Origin: Chara braunii | Lineage: Eukaryota > Streptophyta > Charophyceae > Charales > Characeae | Assembly (NCBI GenBank): GCA_003427395.1 | Contig: BFEA01000202.1 | Span: 697,814-759,131, forward strand | Reading direction: 5' to 3' | DNA length: 61,318 nucleotides | In this document: one piece after another, positions 22,833-34,145 of the stretch | How positions within the stretch are numbered: position 1 is the stretch's first letter | Layout of the letters: every line of letters starts with the position of its first letter | Translations under genes and position numbers: made by a program | The notes under the pieces: generated by a model | Told to the model about the DNA's origin: nothing | Databases searched by the model: none | Seen by the model: only the letters and a program-made list of their open reading frames with translations

Positions 22833-24990
22833 GCAAGCTCGCATGAAGTGTCTGATTGTTGTGCAATATTTGCAGTGCTCATTGGCAGAATCTCTCCTAG
22901 TGAACCCTCAGTTGGCCACTCCCGCTGGGACCACGGTTTCTTGGGGAGGGAGGGAGGGTCAGGATACTTGTGCCTACATTACCATTAGTGCGTTCTCCAC
23001 CCTTTCTATCTTATTGTCAACTACGTGCACCCATTCATGTAGGCTTTATATCCCCCTTTTCACCTTATCTCCTGTTTTGCCGGTTAGATCTATGACTTCT
23101 CCCTCAAGCAAGGCCAACGACTCACTACTGTTTTCTCGGCAAGGTCTATTACCGTACTGAAATCAACATCCCTCGTGTTCACAAATTTGCTCGTCTGCTG
23201 ATAGGATGAGAAAATTTTATCTTTATCGAACTCGGAGAACTGCCTGAGGAAATATTTGCTCATTATTCGGTTTGTTACCCCGGGGATCCTCAACGCTACC
23301 AGGGTAAATTCTCTCAGGAAGTCGTTGTATGTGGCAAAGTTTTTCCTTTGTACTGCCGCTAATTCGACTTCTGTTGCCATTTTTTTCGTCGCCATGTATT
23401 TCCTCATCATCACATCCTTGGTTTCCTTTCAAGACCTGTTGGCGGCGACGATAGCCATTATGTCTCGCCCTAGGCTGAGCGATACATGTTGCCCTAGGTG
23501 ATCCATCTTTTCTTCTTCACTCCATTTTAGTAACGCAGCCAGGTCCTCGTAGTCTATTAGGAACTCCGTGATGTTTGCCTCGTCAAATGTCGATTTCTTC
23601 TTAGCGTCCGCGCGATATCCTTGGTTTTTGTTTAGTGCTTTTGTGAGGGACGACACTATCTTCTTGACGCCACCCTTGGAGCTGCTGGTCTCGCCGGCCG
23701 TACTAGTTCCCTGCCCTTCCTTGTCGGCCCTTTCTCTCTCCGGCTTTTGCAGTCCCCTCCGGATCAAACCATCCCAATACCCTTTCCCTAAGGCTCCGAA
23801 GTCCCTCGCACCCCCGCATAACTATTGGTGCGGCCGGCAGACGGCTAGCCCTACTGTATATGGATGGCGGAATTGTACTTTTTTCCGCTTCTACTCCAGG
23901 AGAGTCCCCCCTTTTTTTTCCTCTCTTGCTGGGCGTTTTTCCGTGATCACTATCTTTACCCCCCTGCCCGGTTCCGCCTTGGCTGGCCCTCCGTTCGTCA
24001 AGGATTCCTTCCCTCGGAAGGTCCTCCCAACTTCCAATTATCATTTCCTCGATCAATCTTGCCTTGTACTCCGCAGTTCTCTTCTCTATCTCAGCTAGTT
24101 TGCGCCACGCGTCTGTGATTCTCACCTTCTTTGATACAACTCCATCTGAATTCTATGGGCTCGATCTTTCTTTGTCTCTATCTTCCCTGGTTTCCTGGGC
24201 CCCTCGTTTGCTTCCCCCGGCCTTTCCCGAGCTTTCTCCTGAGGAGATCTCTTTCCTGTTCCTCTTGGTCCCATCCGGGTTCGTCGATTCTCTGTCCTTC
24301 TAGCCCCCCTCGCACAATGCTACCTCATACGTCTTATCCTCCCTCGCTCCTACGATTGTCTGTCTCATCCTCCGCCGCCATTTTGCCTAGATCTGCATAA
24401 ACCAGAGGAATTTCCTAGGGCACACGCCGCTCGGAACTTTAAGGTTCTATAGGCCCTTAGTCTTTTCAGTTTGCCTCTTTCAAAAGTAGTCCTTTCATTT
24501 CTGCCATCCGATCGTTTTCCCGGAAAAACCCATAGTTGACCCGCTCTTCTATCGGACTAAGGAATAAAACTCAGTTCCTCTTTTGACAAGCTCGCTAGAG
24601 CGTTCCAGTACGTTGTGCAGGGTGCACATGACCTCTGGTTGTATACTCAGTCAGAGAAGGTTCCCGTTCCTCCTTAAGGTCAACGTTTCTTGTATCGGTT
24701 TTGAGGAGGATTTCAACCTTTCTGGTCATGACGGTTTATCATGGTTTTATCCCCGCATTGGTTTATACAGAATGTGAGTTCGGCTACTGCTACTTTCCGA
24801 TTGATGAAGGCGTACCAGCAGTAGGGGTCTTTCTTGGAGACCGAGTCTTTGTTTGGTATTTAGGAATGTCCACACTTCGCCACGAGTGGTTAGGTAAGGT
24901 TCGCATCTGCCACGGTCAACCTGCCCCGACCGAGCGTGCCCCTCCCCACTTTTCAGACTACGCGTCCTTACCACCTTTTTCCTGCCTCGC
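22833..24990 (-). pseudogene. G1 gag with CCHC zinc knuckle
   Basis: The knuckle at 22833-22874 reads CKYCTTIRHFMRAC, an exact C-x2-C-x4-H-x4-C. Upstream (higher coordinates) broken frames at 23090-23413, 23429-23767 and 23703-24125 give a charged Gag: the first contains TYNDFLREF and RIMSKYFLRQF, the second FLIDYEDLAALLKWSEEEK and HVSLSLGRDI. These resemble retrotransposon Gag capsid helices. 24125-24990 continues as a Lys/Arg/Glu-rich N-terminal region with many stops. Gag would form the particle that packages the RNA. Confidence 0.7.
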
Positions 24991-25101
24991 AGCAACATAT
25001 TTGGCTGTCTTATTCTGACGCTCCCCCCTTTTTTTTGCTTAATAAGGCCCCCTATGTGGTAGTATTATACTAATTTTACTATGCTGGTCTGGTCACCTAT
25101 G

Positions 25102-25900
25102 CTATTCCCGCTCTCGTCCCCTCGACCCCTCCGGCTCCGTAGGCTCGCCGAACAGTTGCGCTACCCCTGCCAAATAGCTCTCCCCTATCTCAATCTCCCT
25201 CCGAATTATGTGCTCATATTCCGCATAGGCTAACCGCGACGTCCCGAATATCAGGATATTGATGACCTCCAGCAGTTCCTGGGCCCGGTTCCCCAAAAAC
25301 GGCCCGTGCTCCACGGAGATGTCGTAAAACATCCCGATGGCTTGAGGTGGGAAGTGGTCTACCCAAACTGTTACTAAATCTGCCAGATCTTGTGCCCTAG
25401 GGAGGCTCCCAAAGATTAGGTCTATCATAAATCGGAGGACCTGACATCTTAGCGGGGTTGCTGGTGCACTAAGCCCTCGCCAACTCCCCACTTCCACCCT
25501 GTTCCGCAAGCCCACGTTGCTCCTGCCCCGGATTGCTTGCCCTATCCGCGTCAGTACCCGGGCGGCCCTCCGGAAGACCGGGGCTAGCTTGTGGCCCTAC
25601 GCTATTCCGATCCCCAGTGAGTGCCATCCAACTTCGGGTAGGTACAAAGTCCCAGTTATTTCTAAATTGGAGTATAGGACATCCCCAGTTCCCCGGTTAA
25701 ACCGCATCCCGGTCCACAAACATTCCACAATTATGAAGGCGTTGTCCCTCCCCAAAGTCACGGCCCGCCATTCTACGTCGATTCCTCAGACTTTAAAGCT
25801 TGCTGGAAGCGACACTTCCCACCCCCTGTGTTATTCCAGGTGGGTCGGGGTACTGGGGCTGGCGTGCCATCCGGACACGTCTTGCTGCCATTGTTGATTG
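25102..25900 (-). pseudogene. Tandem unknown module, unit 4
   Basis: Family not recognised. The C-terminal half (25102-25515, 137 residues) contains LRFMIDLIFG, then SVEHGPFLGNRAQELLEVIN, then RREIEIGESYLAGVAQLF. The N-terminal half (about 25520-25900) is readable on the minus strand with one TGA/TAG-type stop and contains DVLYSNLEITGTLYLPEVGW and PVFRRAARVL. Both halves align with unit 1. It is the last of four same-strand units lying just upstream of the G1 gag trace. It may be a separate gene family or a 5' extension of G1. Confidence 0.6.
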
Positions 25901-26035
25901 AAGATCTCCTGCATAGCCCAGACAGAGAGGATTATAACCTTTCTTCAGCAACCGTCGGTCTACCGCCTCCTTTTCCTTTTATGCCATCATTCTTCTTCTC
26001 TGGCTTCTACTATTCTTCCTTTCTTAGTTCGTTTT

Positions 26036-26630
26036 TCAGGGGGCAACATCTTCCTCTGGCAGCTCGTACAACTGGTACAGATGGTCTACGTAGGTCAGGC
26101 CCCGGCCTACCTCCCGCCGAATGACGCCCCATAAGGCGTAGTCATTGATTAGTGGAATCCTTGGCCTTGTTGTCAAAGCTGCGTGTAGTATACGTAGTAC
26201 CTCATACCTCTCCCTGCCTTTGAACATACCCAACGGGTCTTCCCCTTATGCCAATGTGACCCCAAAAGTACGCTACCCATCCTTTGATAGGTACAACCGC
26301 CCCTTCGCGCGTACGTGGATTCCATCCGCCCTGCTCCCCTTCCACCTGTCATTCTACTTCAATTACCAGGTACACCATGTGTTCCAAAAGTTCGATTCCG
26401 ACCCAGTCCACTACAGGATTCCGGATTTCGTTCTGGGTGGGCATGCCGATTTCTATGCTGCCATCATGTTCTCTCAGTGGTTCGATTCCCAAGGCCGGTC
26501 TTTAAGGAATGTCCTTCTTCGGGCCATTTTGTACTGCCCTTCTTGCCTTACTTCCTTGCCTGCGATCAGCAGTTGCGCCCACAGTAGCTGGACGCCCCTT
26601 CCCTGTTTTAATCTTCACGCGCGGCCCACT
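26036..26630 (-). pseudogene. Tandem unknown module, unit 3 (internally deleted)
   Basis: The C-terminal half at 26036-26233 reads GMFKGRERYEVLRILHAAL, then IRREVGRGLTYVDHLYQLY, matching GPF-GNRA-EVL and RRE(I/V)--G--Y of the other units. The start of the N-terminal half is visible at about 26360-26440 as VVDWVGIELLEHMVYLVIEV, like unit 2. The stretch joining the two is shorter than in units 1 and 4, so about 250 bp appear to be missing, and stops interrupt it. Confidence 0.55.
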
Positions 26631-26725
26631 TAACTAATGTACATGCTTCCTACCCTACGTTACCCCCTAGTTGACATGCATCCCCCCCCCTTTGATTTCC
26701 TCATCGTTTCCGAGTTCCCTGTCTC

Positions 26726-27429
26726 TTAGTCAAACCACATTACTTTGAATAGTTTAAAAAAATCATCTACATAGGACGGAGCGACCGTCACCTCCTGGCT
26801 AACTAAGGCATCCCAGGTCTCCGCGTCCACCTCTAGACGATCATATTTACTCATTCTCAAAATGATGAGGACCTCCCAGGCTCTATCGCCGTAGAAGGGC
26901 CCGTGTTTCAACGAGGTCTTATAAACTCCTCAGACAACCAGGCACGCTCTATATGTATCCATCCCATAGAATCGACCACTTTTAAGACGTGGTAAAAAAC
27001 CCCAAACCAATCAACCACGAACTCTGGCCCCCAGACCGTTGTTCGCAGGCAAGGAGGCTTGAGTTCCTTCCATCCTCCCATCATGACCCTACTACTGACC
27101 TCATCCCACCCTTTGTTAGTGAACCTATCGCTTTCTTTTCGGGTCCTTGCCTCTGCATTTCCCAGAAGCCACATTGGATCCTGTCCTGCCGCTAGTGTAG
27201 TGCAAAATAAGTGTCACCCTCTTTCGGAAAGAACGATCGTTCCGACTGATTTCACCTTTCCTTCCGCTATCTCGTCCCATCCTTCCTCTTCCCTTATTGT
27301 GTTCCAGATCCGTTTTATCCAGAGGTACGATAGTTCCGGGGCAACTTCAAATCCAACCCAATCGCACATAGTTCCTCTGTATTCGTTTTCCGCCGGTATA
27401 CTCCTCCTCTGAGTCGCCTTGGCTCCCAT
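26726..27429 (-). pseudogene. Tandem unknown module, unit 2
   Basis: Three frames on the minus strand together match the unit plan. 27214-27429 contains DWVGFEVAPELSYLWIKRIW (compare LWIETIW in unit 1). 26908-27174 contains GPEFVVDWFGVFYHVLKVV (compare RFMIDLIFG in unit 4). 26726-26911 contains KHGPFYGDRAWEVLIIL and SQEVTVAPSYVDDFFKLF. It is split by a stop near 27213 and a frameshift near 26908. Confidence 0.6.
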
Positions 27430-27532
27430 CCTTTAAAGTGCGGTCCATCGGCAGCTGCTCTCTAGCCATCATATCTTCCTGCACAGTGCAGGCCACTAAT
27501 TTTCCTCAAATAAGCTCCTCTCCTTAGAAATC

Positions 27533-28335
27533 TCAGTCCTTTATCTCATCCCCCTCATCGTCGTCACTTAGGTCATCCTCTTCGTCGTAGAACAATTCCC
27601 TCACCCCTTCCAGGAAGGTCTCCCCTACGACCACATTTCTGTAAACTATCCCCCAATGTACTGGGCTAGGGACATAGACATTGTCTATGTTAAGGCAGTT
27701 CAACACCTCGGTTAGTTCCCTTGCCCAATTTCCTTCGAAGGGCCCCATTTCCACCGACAACCGGAAGAAGTCCTGCCTGGCACACTGTTACAACCCAAGG
27801 TTTGTCATGGACTGACATATCTGTACCAACCTACTCGGGTCCCGAAGACCACGTCCACCAGAAAATGAGGTAGCACACATTTCATTGTTCTGACGGGTCG
27901 TCTCACATTCCTCCTATCCCCTAGTTCCACTCGCACATCTACCCTTTCCATTTCCATCTCCGCCCGCTGACATGCGGCCCATACTACCTCCCTTTCTGCC
28001 TTCCTAAACAATTCGTCCGGGCCGGTCCCTAGTACCAAGTCCACGACCACAACATTTTTTCCATCCTGGGACAAGTAGACCCACCCTCGGGCTTCCACCG
28101 TCCCACAGAATTCCAAATCCATCATGTTTGGCGATAATCTCGTCAGACTGACCTTAGTCCATATCGTCTCTATCCAGAGGAACACGTCCTCCTCGTCTAG
28201 CATTACAGTTTGGTAGGCTGGCTCTAGGCCGGTCCACGTTCCTTCTTCCGGGAGGACGACCGATACCCCGTCCTTTACATCTACCGGCATTTCTGGGCCG
28301 CTGGAATAAATTGGAAACGACAGCCACTGCACCAT
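27533..28335 (-). pseudogene. Tandem unknown module, unit 1
   Basis: This is the best preserved N-terminal half: 27805-28335 (176 residues) begins MVQWLSFPIY and contains FLWIETIWTKV, GWVYLSQDGKNVVVVDLVLG and DELFRKAEREVVWAACQ. After a frameshift and a stop near 27770, the C-terminal half at 27533-27760 reads SVEMGPFEGNWARELTEVLN, RNVVVGETFLEGVRELF and an acidic tail EEDDLSDDDEGDE. No signal peptide or membrane segment is seen. The start at 28335 is the first Met of the open frame and is not confirmed. Confidence 0.6.
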
Positions 28336-28351
28336 CTTGTTTTTCCAGCAC

Positions 28352-31229
28352 CCTATTCCTGTTTCTATAAGAGAGCGTCGGACGGCCCCCCCCGGTCAGG
28401 TCAAATTATACCCTGGATGAACATTATTTCAGACCCCTCACCAAGGCCTTTCTAACCTACCTTCCCATTCCTAAGTACCATCTTTCCATTGCCCCCTCGG
28501 TCGGCCATCACATCCTACATTCCTTCTCTTGGTTCCATTTCAGCTGATCTCTACCCTCCTTCCTTTCAATCAGCTCTCACTCGTGTAGACTTAGGCAGGG
28601 AGGTGGGAATAGACTAGAATCGTAGCCTCGTCTAACAACTCAGACCTCAGCCACCCTTTACAGAGGGGGAATACAAAAAAAAAAAATTCAAGCAATCTCA
28701 CATACAGACCGGTCATCTCCTCACCGGCCTTCCCCAATGTGGTCTCTCCACCGGTACTCTCGGTAGAGTTTTATCCCATACCTCAAGCGCAGCTCAACCG
28801 TCGCGAGCGCGGTACCCAGGCTCCGGTGCAGGGTGTTACCCCTCTCCATTTGCCCAGAATACCCCATCTCGTTTGCCGCTTTTGCATACCCTCATTGGCA
28901 CCGAGAATCACCCCGCGCACCCCGTTGGGAGCAAAAGTCAGTCGTCCGGGAATTCACTTTCATTGGTCCGATAAGAATCAGCCTTTCCCCTGCCGTACTA
29001 CGAGAGGCTACTAATTATTTTCGAGGCTCCCTCCCCACATGCAGCGGTCCTCCTCCGTCTGGCCACAAGCAGCCGCCCTGCCTGAGGAGACGTTTCGCAT
29101 TCTGCCTGGGCAACGTGTCGAGCCATGCTCGGTCCGCCCGAGAGGGAGTACTACTAATCAACCTGCGAGACCGACTCCTACCTGACAGCCCGGTGACCCA
29201 ACCTCACACACATGAGACCCGGCGACACTTCAATATAAACAACTTTTCGCAACTCGCCCCAGCTGGTTCAGACCCATCCTTTCCTTCTGAAAGGCAGGAC
29301 ACTCAATTTCCCCTCATGCAGATCACAAGTCCCAAGTGGGACACACATAGTACAAGTGCCTTTCCCTTGGTGCACCCAACGCTTTGTAGCCATATCTCAC
29401 TGTTTTCTCTCAGGACAATGAGTGTCACTCCCCTTACTTCCATACATAGTGGTTGGTTCCTTTTCGTGAGCGTCTTCAAGGGTGAGCTAGTTCTCTTAGG
29501 AGTCTAGCAACTCCCTTCATTCCCTTTATCTTATTTTGTCTGTCCTTTCATAGGGTAGGATTTTTCCTTCTTGATGACCGTTGTGTTCATGTTGGTTCCT
29601 TCAAGCATCTTAAGTGCATAGTGCACGAGCCCGCTGGCTAAGAAGAAGAAGAGAGAAGAGCACCCAGTCGGTCGGATCACTCCAGCCGAAGCCAAAACAC
29701 CAACCGCCTGCCAAGTAACCGGAGCCCTTCTTTCACACGAAGAGGAAGGGTCGACCTGCGACTTGCCCAAGGCTTCTCCGGACCGGTGAACACCGACACC
29801 GGAGGAAGGGGGCTTAGAGCCACTCCACAAGGGAGTAAGTTGATCAAGTGTGCATCATGCATGCTATACCTCCAGGCCTGGCCAGGCCATGCGCTCAGCC
29901 ACTCTCAAATCTGATTCTCTCAAGGGAATAGCAAGCTCAAGTTCATGTTTACTCATCTTCGGTTATGTACACGGTCATGCATCGGGCGCCCCCCTTCGGA
30001 ATCGTAAGGGTCAATTTAACCCTTACCCGACACCTCCACCATTTTTTGTAGGGCATAACCCAATTAGACTTTTGAGCCTGTGTCGACCCCACTGGATGTC
30101 CCCGTTGGCTCTTCTCCGCCCATGCTCATGCTCAGGGCGCCGAGTGTTCGTCACAGGGACACCCCCACCTAGTGCTTTAAGATGGATGAGGATGGGTCAT
30201 TTTGCGAGAGAACTTTGACATTGGGAATGTAGCTCTGCCCTCTCGCTAGATGGTAGTCTCGCCAATTTTTTCGTCAAACGCGGTTTTCTTGATACTTTGA
30301 GGTGTTATCATGCAATAGCTTCTTCCAATACTCAAGCACTCCAGGGAGTTTATTGAAAGTTTGTCTTCTTTTATGCGTAGGCCAAGCGTTCTCCTTGGGT
30401 CACGCATGCATTCACTAAGCAGGGAGTCCTCAAAGCCTTGTTGAGTCTGCGGCCGCCCTTCGGCTCGGGCCCGCGGACCATGTCTCGCGGTCCCCCTACG
30501 CCTCCCGAGAGGGCTTTGCCGGCTTCCCTCTTCGGCCATCCTACTCGTGACTTTCGTTGTCGCATACATCATGCATGTCTTTCTTTTGTCCAGCCTATGA
30601 ATTTGTCCTATACACCCCTTAGTCTTTTCGGGGCCCCATCCCTCATACACGCCCAACTTTTTTCATTTTAATCTAGGCGACATTCTCGGCCGCCATATGT
30701 CTTCGCAATTTGCTATAACTGATTTTGTTTTCTTCAAACATGCTCAAGAACTTATTTAAGGGCAAGGGTTAAGTCCACAACTCGTTTGACCTCAGTCCCA
30801 CTTTCTCTTTGTCGCCCGGCATACCCGGAACCCATTCCCGCTAAATGACTCTTTAGGCTACTTACCTGCACATTCAATACAATTTATGCAAAGCATCCCC
30901 CACATGGGGTCAACACATACTCCCTCCCACAAGCCTAAGTTCACTTTTCCTTAGCTCTTTGAGCTTTCCTTTTCCTTCCTTAGTCCAGGTCAATCTCTTC
31001 CCTTAATCATGCAGTCGGGGTAATGGTTGAGTCAACTGACCTTGTTGTGAATACCAGCTTTCTCTAGTCCCTTTCCGGACTTGTCTCCTTCCAATTTCTC
31101 AAGTGTCTTTTCCTTTCCTTCTTGGCGGCACAAGGGACCGACAACTCTCCTCTTGCCCACTTTCTCCGCCAAGTGAGGATAAATTCCTTTCACCATTTGT
31201 TCCCTGGCAATGTAACAAGTGGGTGGGAA
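28352..31229. other. Long stretch with no supported gene
   Basis: It contains a short A-run near 28675. The longest ORF (28833-29507, plus) shows no family motif and has the Ser/Pro/His-rich composition of chance translation. A 23-bp GC-rich string at 30615-30637 recurs at 57894-57916. LTRs of G1, if they exist, could lie here but I could not pair them. Confidence 0.45.
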
Positions 31230-31500
31230 GGGTTCGTTATATGCCAAGAGGAGGGGGAGGGGGAGAGGTTAAGGTCAAGGCCTTAGAATGTGGGAGAAGG
31301 GCGATGACGGGAAGAGGGAGGTGGCGGTGAAGGAGGAAGAAGTGGAAGAAAGAGAGAGAGAAGGAGAAAGAGGATAGGGGAGGAGGGGCGAGACACAGAG
31401 CAAGAGAGACAGAGGGAAAGAGAGAGGGAGAAAGAGGGAGAGAAAGGGGAAGAGAGAGAGGAAGAGAGAGAGGGAGAGAGAGAGAGAGAGAGAGAGAAAA
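31230..31500. repeat. Purine-rich (GA/GGGA)n tract
   Basis: The top strand is nearly all A and G, ending in (GA)n at about 31462-31500. It could form triplex structures. The Ser/Leu/Pro-rich minus-strand ORF is a repeat translation. Confidence 0.85.
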
Positions 31501-31639
31501 GTGAGACTCCCTACTCCAAATCAAACTTATCCCCTTACTCGTCCTACCGTCTACCTAAGGTTCCCTTTCCATACCTTGTTTCATTGTGTTCCTTTGGTCA
31601 TGGTTCTTGGTTGGTGAAAGAAGTGAAGTGGGAAGGGGG

Positions 31640-33115
31640 TGTGAGGCGGTTGGATATGGAAGATGGTTGAGGAAGACGAGGAAGGTGGCGTGAGGTGGTT
31701 GGCTATGGTGGATGGGTGAAGAAGATGGAGGAGGGAGATGAGGCGAGGCGGTTGGCTATGGTGAATGGGTGAAGACAGTGGAGGAGGAAGATGGTGCGAG
31801 GTGGTTGGTTCTGGTCGATGGGTGAAGAAGATGGAGGAGGAGGAAGGTGTGAGGTGGTTGGCTATGGTGGATGGGTGACGAAGATGGAGGAGGAAGATGG
31901 TGTGAGGTGGTTGGTTATGGCAGACGGATGAGGAAGATGGAGGAGGAAGATGGCGCGAGGTGGTTGGATATGGCGGATGGGTGAGGAATATGGAGGAGGA
32001 AGATGGTGTAAGGTGGTTGGCTATGGTGAATGGGTGAAGAAGGTGGAGGAGGAAGATGGTGTGAGGTGGTTGGCTTTGGTGGATGGGTGAAGAAGATTCA
32101 GGAGGAAGATGGTGTGAGGTGGCTGACTATGGTGGATGGGTGAAGAAGATGGAGGAGGAAGATGGTGTGAGGTGGTTGGCTATGCTGGATGGGTGAAGAA
32201 GATGGAGGAGGAAGATGGTGTGAGGTGGCTGGCTATGGTGGACAGGTGAAGAAGATGGAAGAGGAAGATGGTGTGAGGTGGTTGGCTATGGTGGATGGGT
32301 GAGGAAGATGGAGGAAGAAGATGGTGTGAGGTGGTTGACTATGGTGGATAGGTGAAGAAGATGGACGGGAAATTTGATGGGAGGTGGTCGGCTATGGTGG
32401 ATGGGTGAAGGAGATGGAGGAGGAAGATGGTGTGAGATGGTTGGCTATGGCGGATGGGTGAAGAAGATGGGGGNNNNNNNNNNNNNNNNNNNNNNNNNNN
32501 NNNNNNNNNNNNNNNNNNNNNNNNNNNNNNNNNNNNNNNNNNNNNNNNNNNNNNNNNNTGGTTGGCTATGGTGGATGGTGAAGAAGAGGGAGGTGGTCGG
32601 CTATGGTGGATGGGTGAAGGAGATGGAGGAGGAAGATGGTGTGAGATGGTTGGTTATGGTGGATGGGTGAAGGATATGAACGAGGAAGATGGTGTGAGAT
32701 GGTTGGCTATGGTGGATGGGTGAAGAAGATGGAGGAGGAAGATGGTGTGAGGTGGTTGGCTATGGTGGATGGGTGAAGAAGATGGAGGGGGGAGATGATG
32801 CAAGGTGGTCCGCTATGGTGGATGGGTGAAGGAGATGGAGGAGGAAGATGGTGTGAGATGGTTGACTATGGCAAATGGTTGTAGAAGGTGGAGGAGGAAG
32901 ATGGCGTGAGATGGTTAGCTATGGTGGATGGGTGAAGACGATGGAGGGGGAAGATGGTGTGAGGTCGTTTGCTATGGTGGATGGGTGAAGAAGATGGAGG
33001 AGGAAGATGGTGTGAGGTGGCTGGCTAAGGTGGATGGGTAAAGAAGATGGAGGAGGAAGATGGTGTGAGGTCGTTGGCTATGGTGGATGGGTGGAGAAGA
33101 TGGAGGAGGGAGACG
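31640..33115 (+). repeat. 53-bp minisatellite, ~27 copies
   Basis: The unit contains GATGGAGGAGGAAGATGGTG, TGAGGTGGTTGGCTATGG and TGGATGGGTGAAGAA, with a 53-bp period (for example 31808 and 31861). Units vary by substitutions and a few deletions. A run of 85 Ns breaks the array, so the true copy number is unknown. Confidence 0.95.
32474..32558. other. Assembly gap (85 N)
   Basis: Unknown bases inside the 53-bp array, where short reads could not be joined. Confidence 0.99.
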
Positions 33116-33607
33116 GTGTGAAGAGTCTGATACTTCCCCCTATTCTAGGCGTCCGACTTCGTCTCCCCAAGTTTTTCCAAGTTCCGGACTTCAAAAACTT
33201 CAGACTTGCAGCAACTAGTCCTACAGCGGATATGCAGCAAACAAAGACTTGCAAAAAACACAGATTTCAGAAAACGGAGTCTTTGTGAATTTGCAGATTT
33301 GCAGTTTTTTGTCGGTTTTGCCTAAGGAGGGAGAACCGAAAAACACAGGCTTACGTTTCCTAACCCAAATGATGTCAGAATCAGTCCTGATTTGGTGGGC
33401 TCTCTGTCTGTACCCTATGAAAGGTCCCCATAAAATTTGGAGTAATTCCGCCGCCGTTTGCCCTTACTTGCCCGTTTCGGGAGCCATCCAGGTCTCAAGG
33501 CGAACAATTCGGTGCAGTTCATTTTCCCTTTTCGGAGAAAAATGGACTCAGATGACCTGCAGGTTCTGCAGGTCATCTGTCTATGCCTAGGATATGAGGT
33601 ATGAGAA
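33116..33607. other. Apparently unique DNA with a perfect hairpin
   Basis: No gene is supported. It contains the hairpin CAGATGACCTGCAG-GTT-CTGCAGGTCATCTG at 33549-33579: 14-bp perfect arms and a 3-nt loop. Confidence 0.6.
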
Positions 33608-33857
33608 GTCCCAGCCCTCATATCCTTGGTTTGGCGGGACTGGCCAAAGTGCCCCCCCCACCGGTCGCATAGGCCCCTTACTCCCTTCTTTGGACCGACT
33701 CGTGCTCCGGAGGTCGGCCATCGTTTTTTCAGCAGCAGCAGCGGCAGCAAGCGACTTGGCCAGTCATCATCAGCAGCAACAACATTATTGTGAACAGCAA
33801 CAGCAGCAACAACATTCCTTGTAAAAGAAACAATTTTTTTTCCTACCTACTATTTAC
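33608..33857 (+). repeat. 250-bp segment, first copy of artefactual duplication
   Basis: Identical to 33896-34145. It contains CAG/CAA-rich sequence that translates as Ala and Gln runs. The duplication is interrupted precisely by adapter sequence, so it is not biological. Confidence 0.9.
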
Positions 33858-33895
33858 CTGTCTCTTATACACATCTAGATGTGTATAAGAGACAG
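33858..33895. other. Nextera mate-pair junction adapter (contamination)
   Basis: The 19-nt Tn5 mosaic end CTGTCTCTTATACACATCT is immediately followed by its reverse complement. This 38-bp palindrome is the circularisation junction of the Nextera mate-pair protocol. It creates the spurious peptide start MCIRDR in one ORF. Confidence 0.98.
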
Positions 33896-34145
33896 GTCCC
33901 AGCCCTCATATCCTTGGTTTGGCGGGACTGGCCAAAGTGCCCCCCCCACCGGTCGCATAGGCCCCTTACTCCCTTCTTTGGACCGACTCGTGCTCCGGAG
34001 GTCGGCCATCGTTTTTTCAGCAGCAGCAGCGGCAGCAAGCGACTTGGCCAGTCATCATCAGCAGCAACAACATTATTGTGAACAGCAACAGCAGCAACAA
34101 CATTCCTTGTAAAAGAAACAATTTTTTTTCCTACCTACTATTTAC
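33896..34145 (+). repeat. 250-bp segment, second copy of artefactual duplication
   Basis: Base-for-base copy of 33608-33857, starting directly after the adapter and ending at TATTTAC, after which the sequence moves on to new DNA. Confidence 0.9.

Larger units (their letters stand above)
17025..24990 (-). mobile_element. Decayed Ty3/Gypsy retrotransposon G1
   Basis: On the minus strand the order is gag with a CCHC knuckle, protease-region sequence, reverse transcriptase, RNase H, then integrase with its zinc-binding and core regions. That is the Ty3/Gypsy order. The coding track is interrupted by stops and frameshifts throughout. I could not delimit LTRs, so the ends given are the outermost recognisable coding traces. 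An extra acidic ORF follows the integrase, and four unknown tandem modules lie upstream on the same strand; either may or may not belong to the element. G1 is clearly a different lineage from G2. Confidence 0.8.

Noticed and set aside
28833-29507. 224-residue plus-strand ORF
   Set aside because: No motif, chance-like Ser/Pro/His composition, and no support from neighbouring frames.
33879-34112. 77-residue ORF starting MCIRDR
   Set aside because: It begins inside the Nextera adapter; the start is a well-known artefact peptide.
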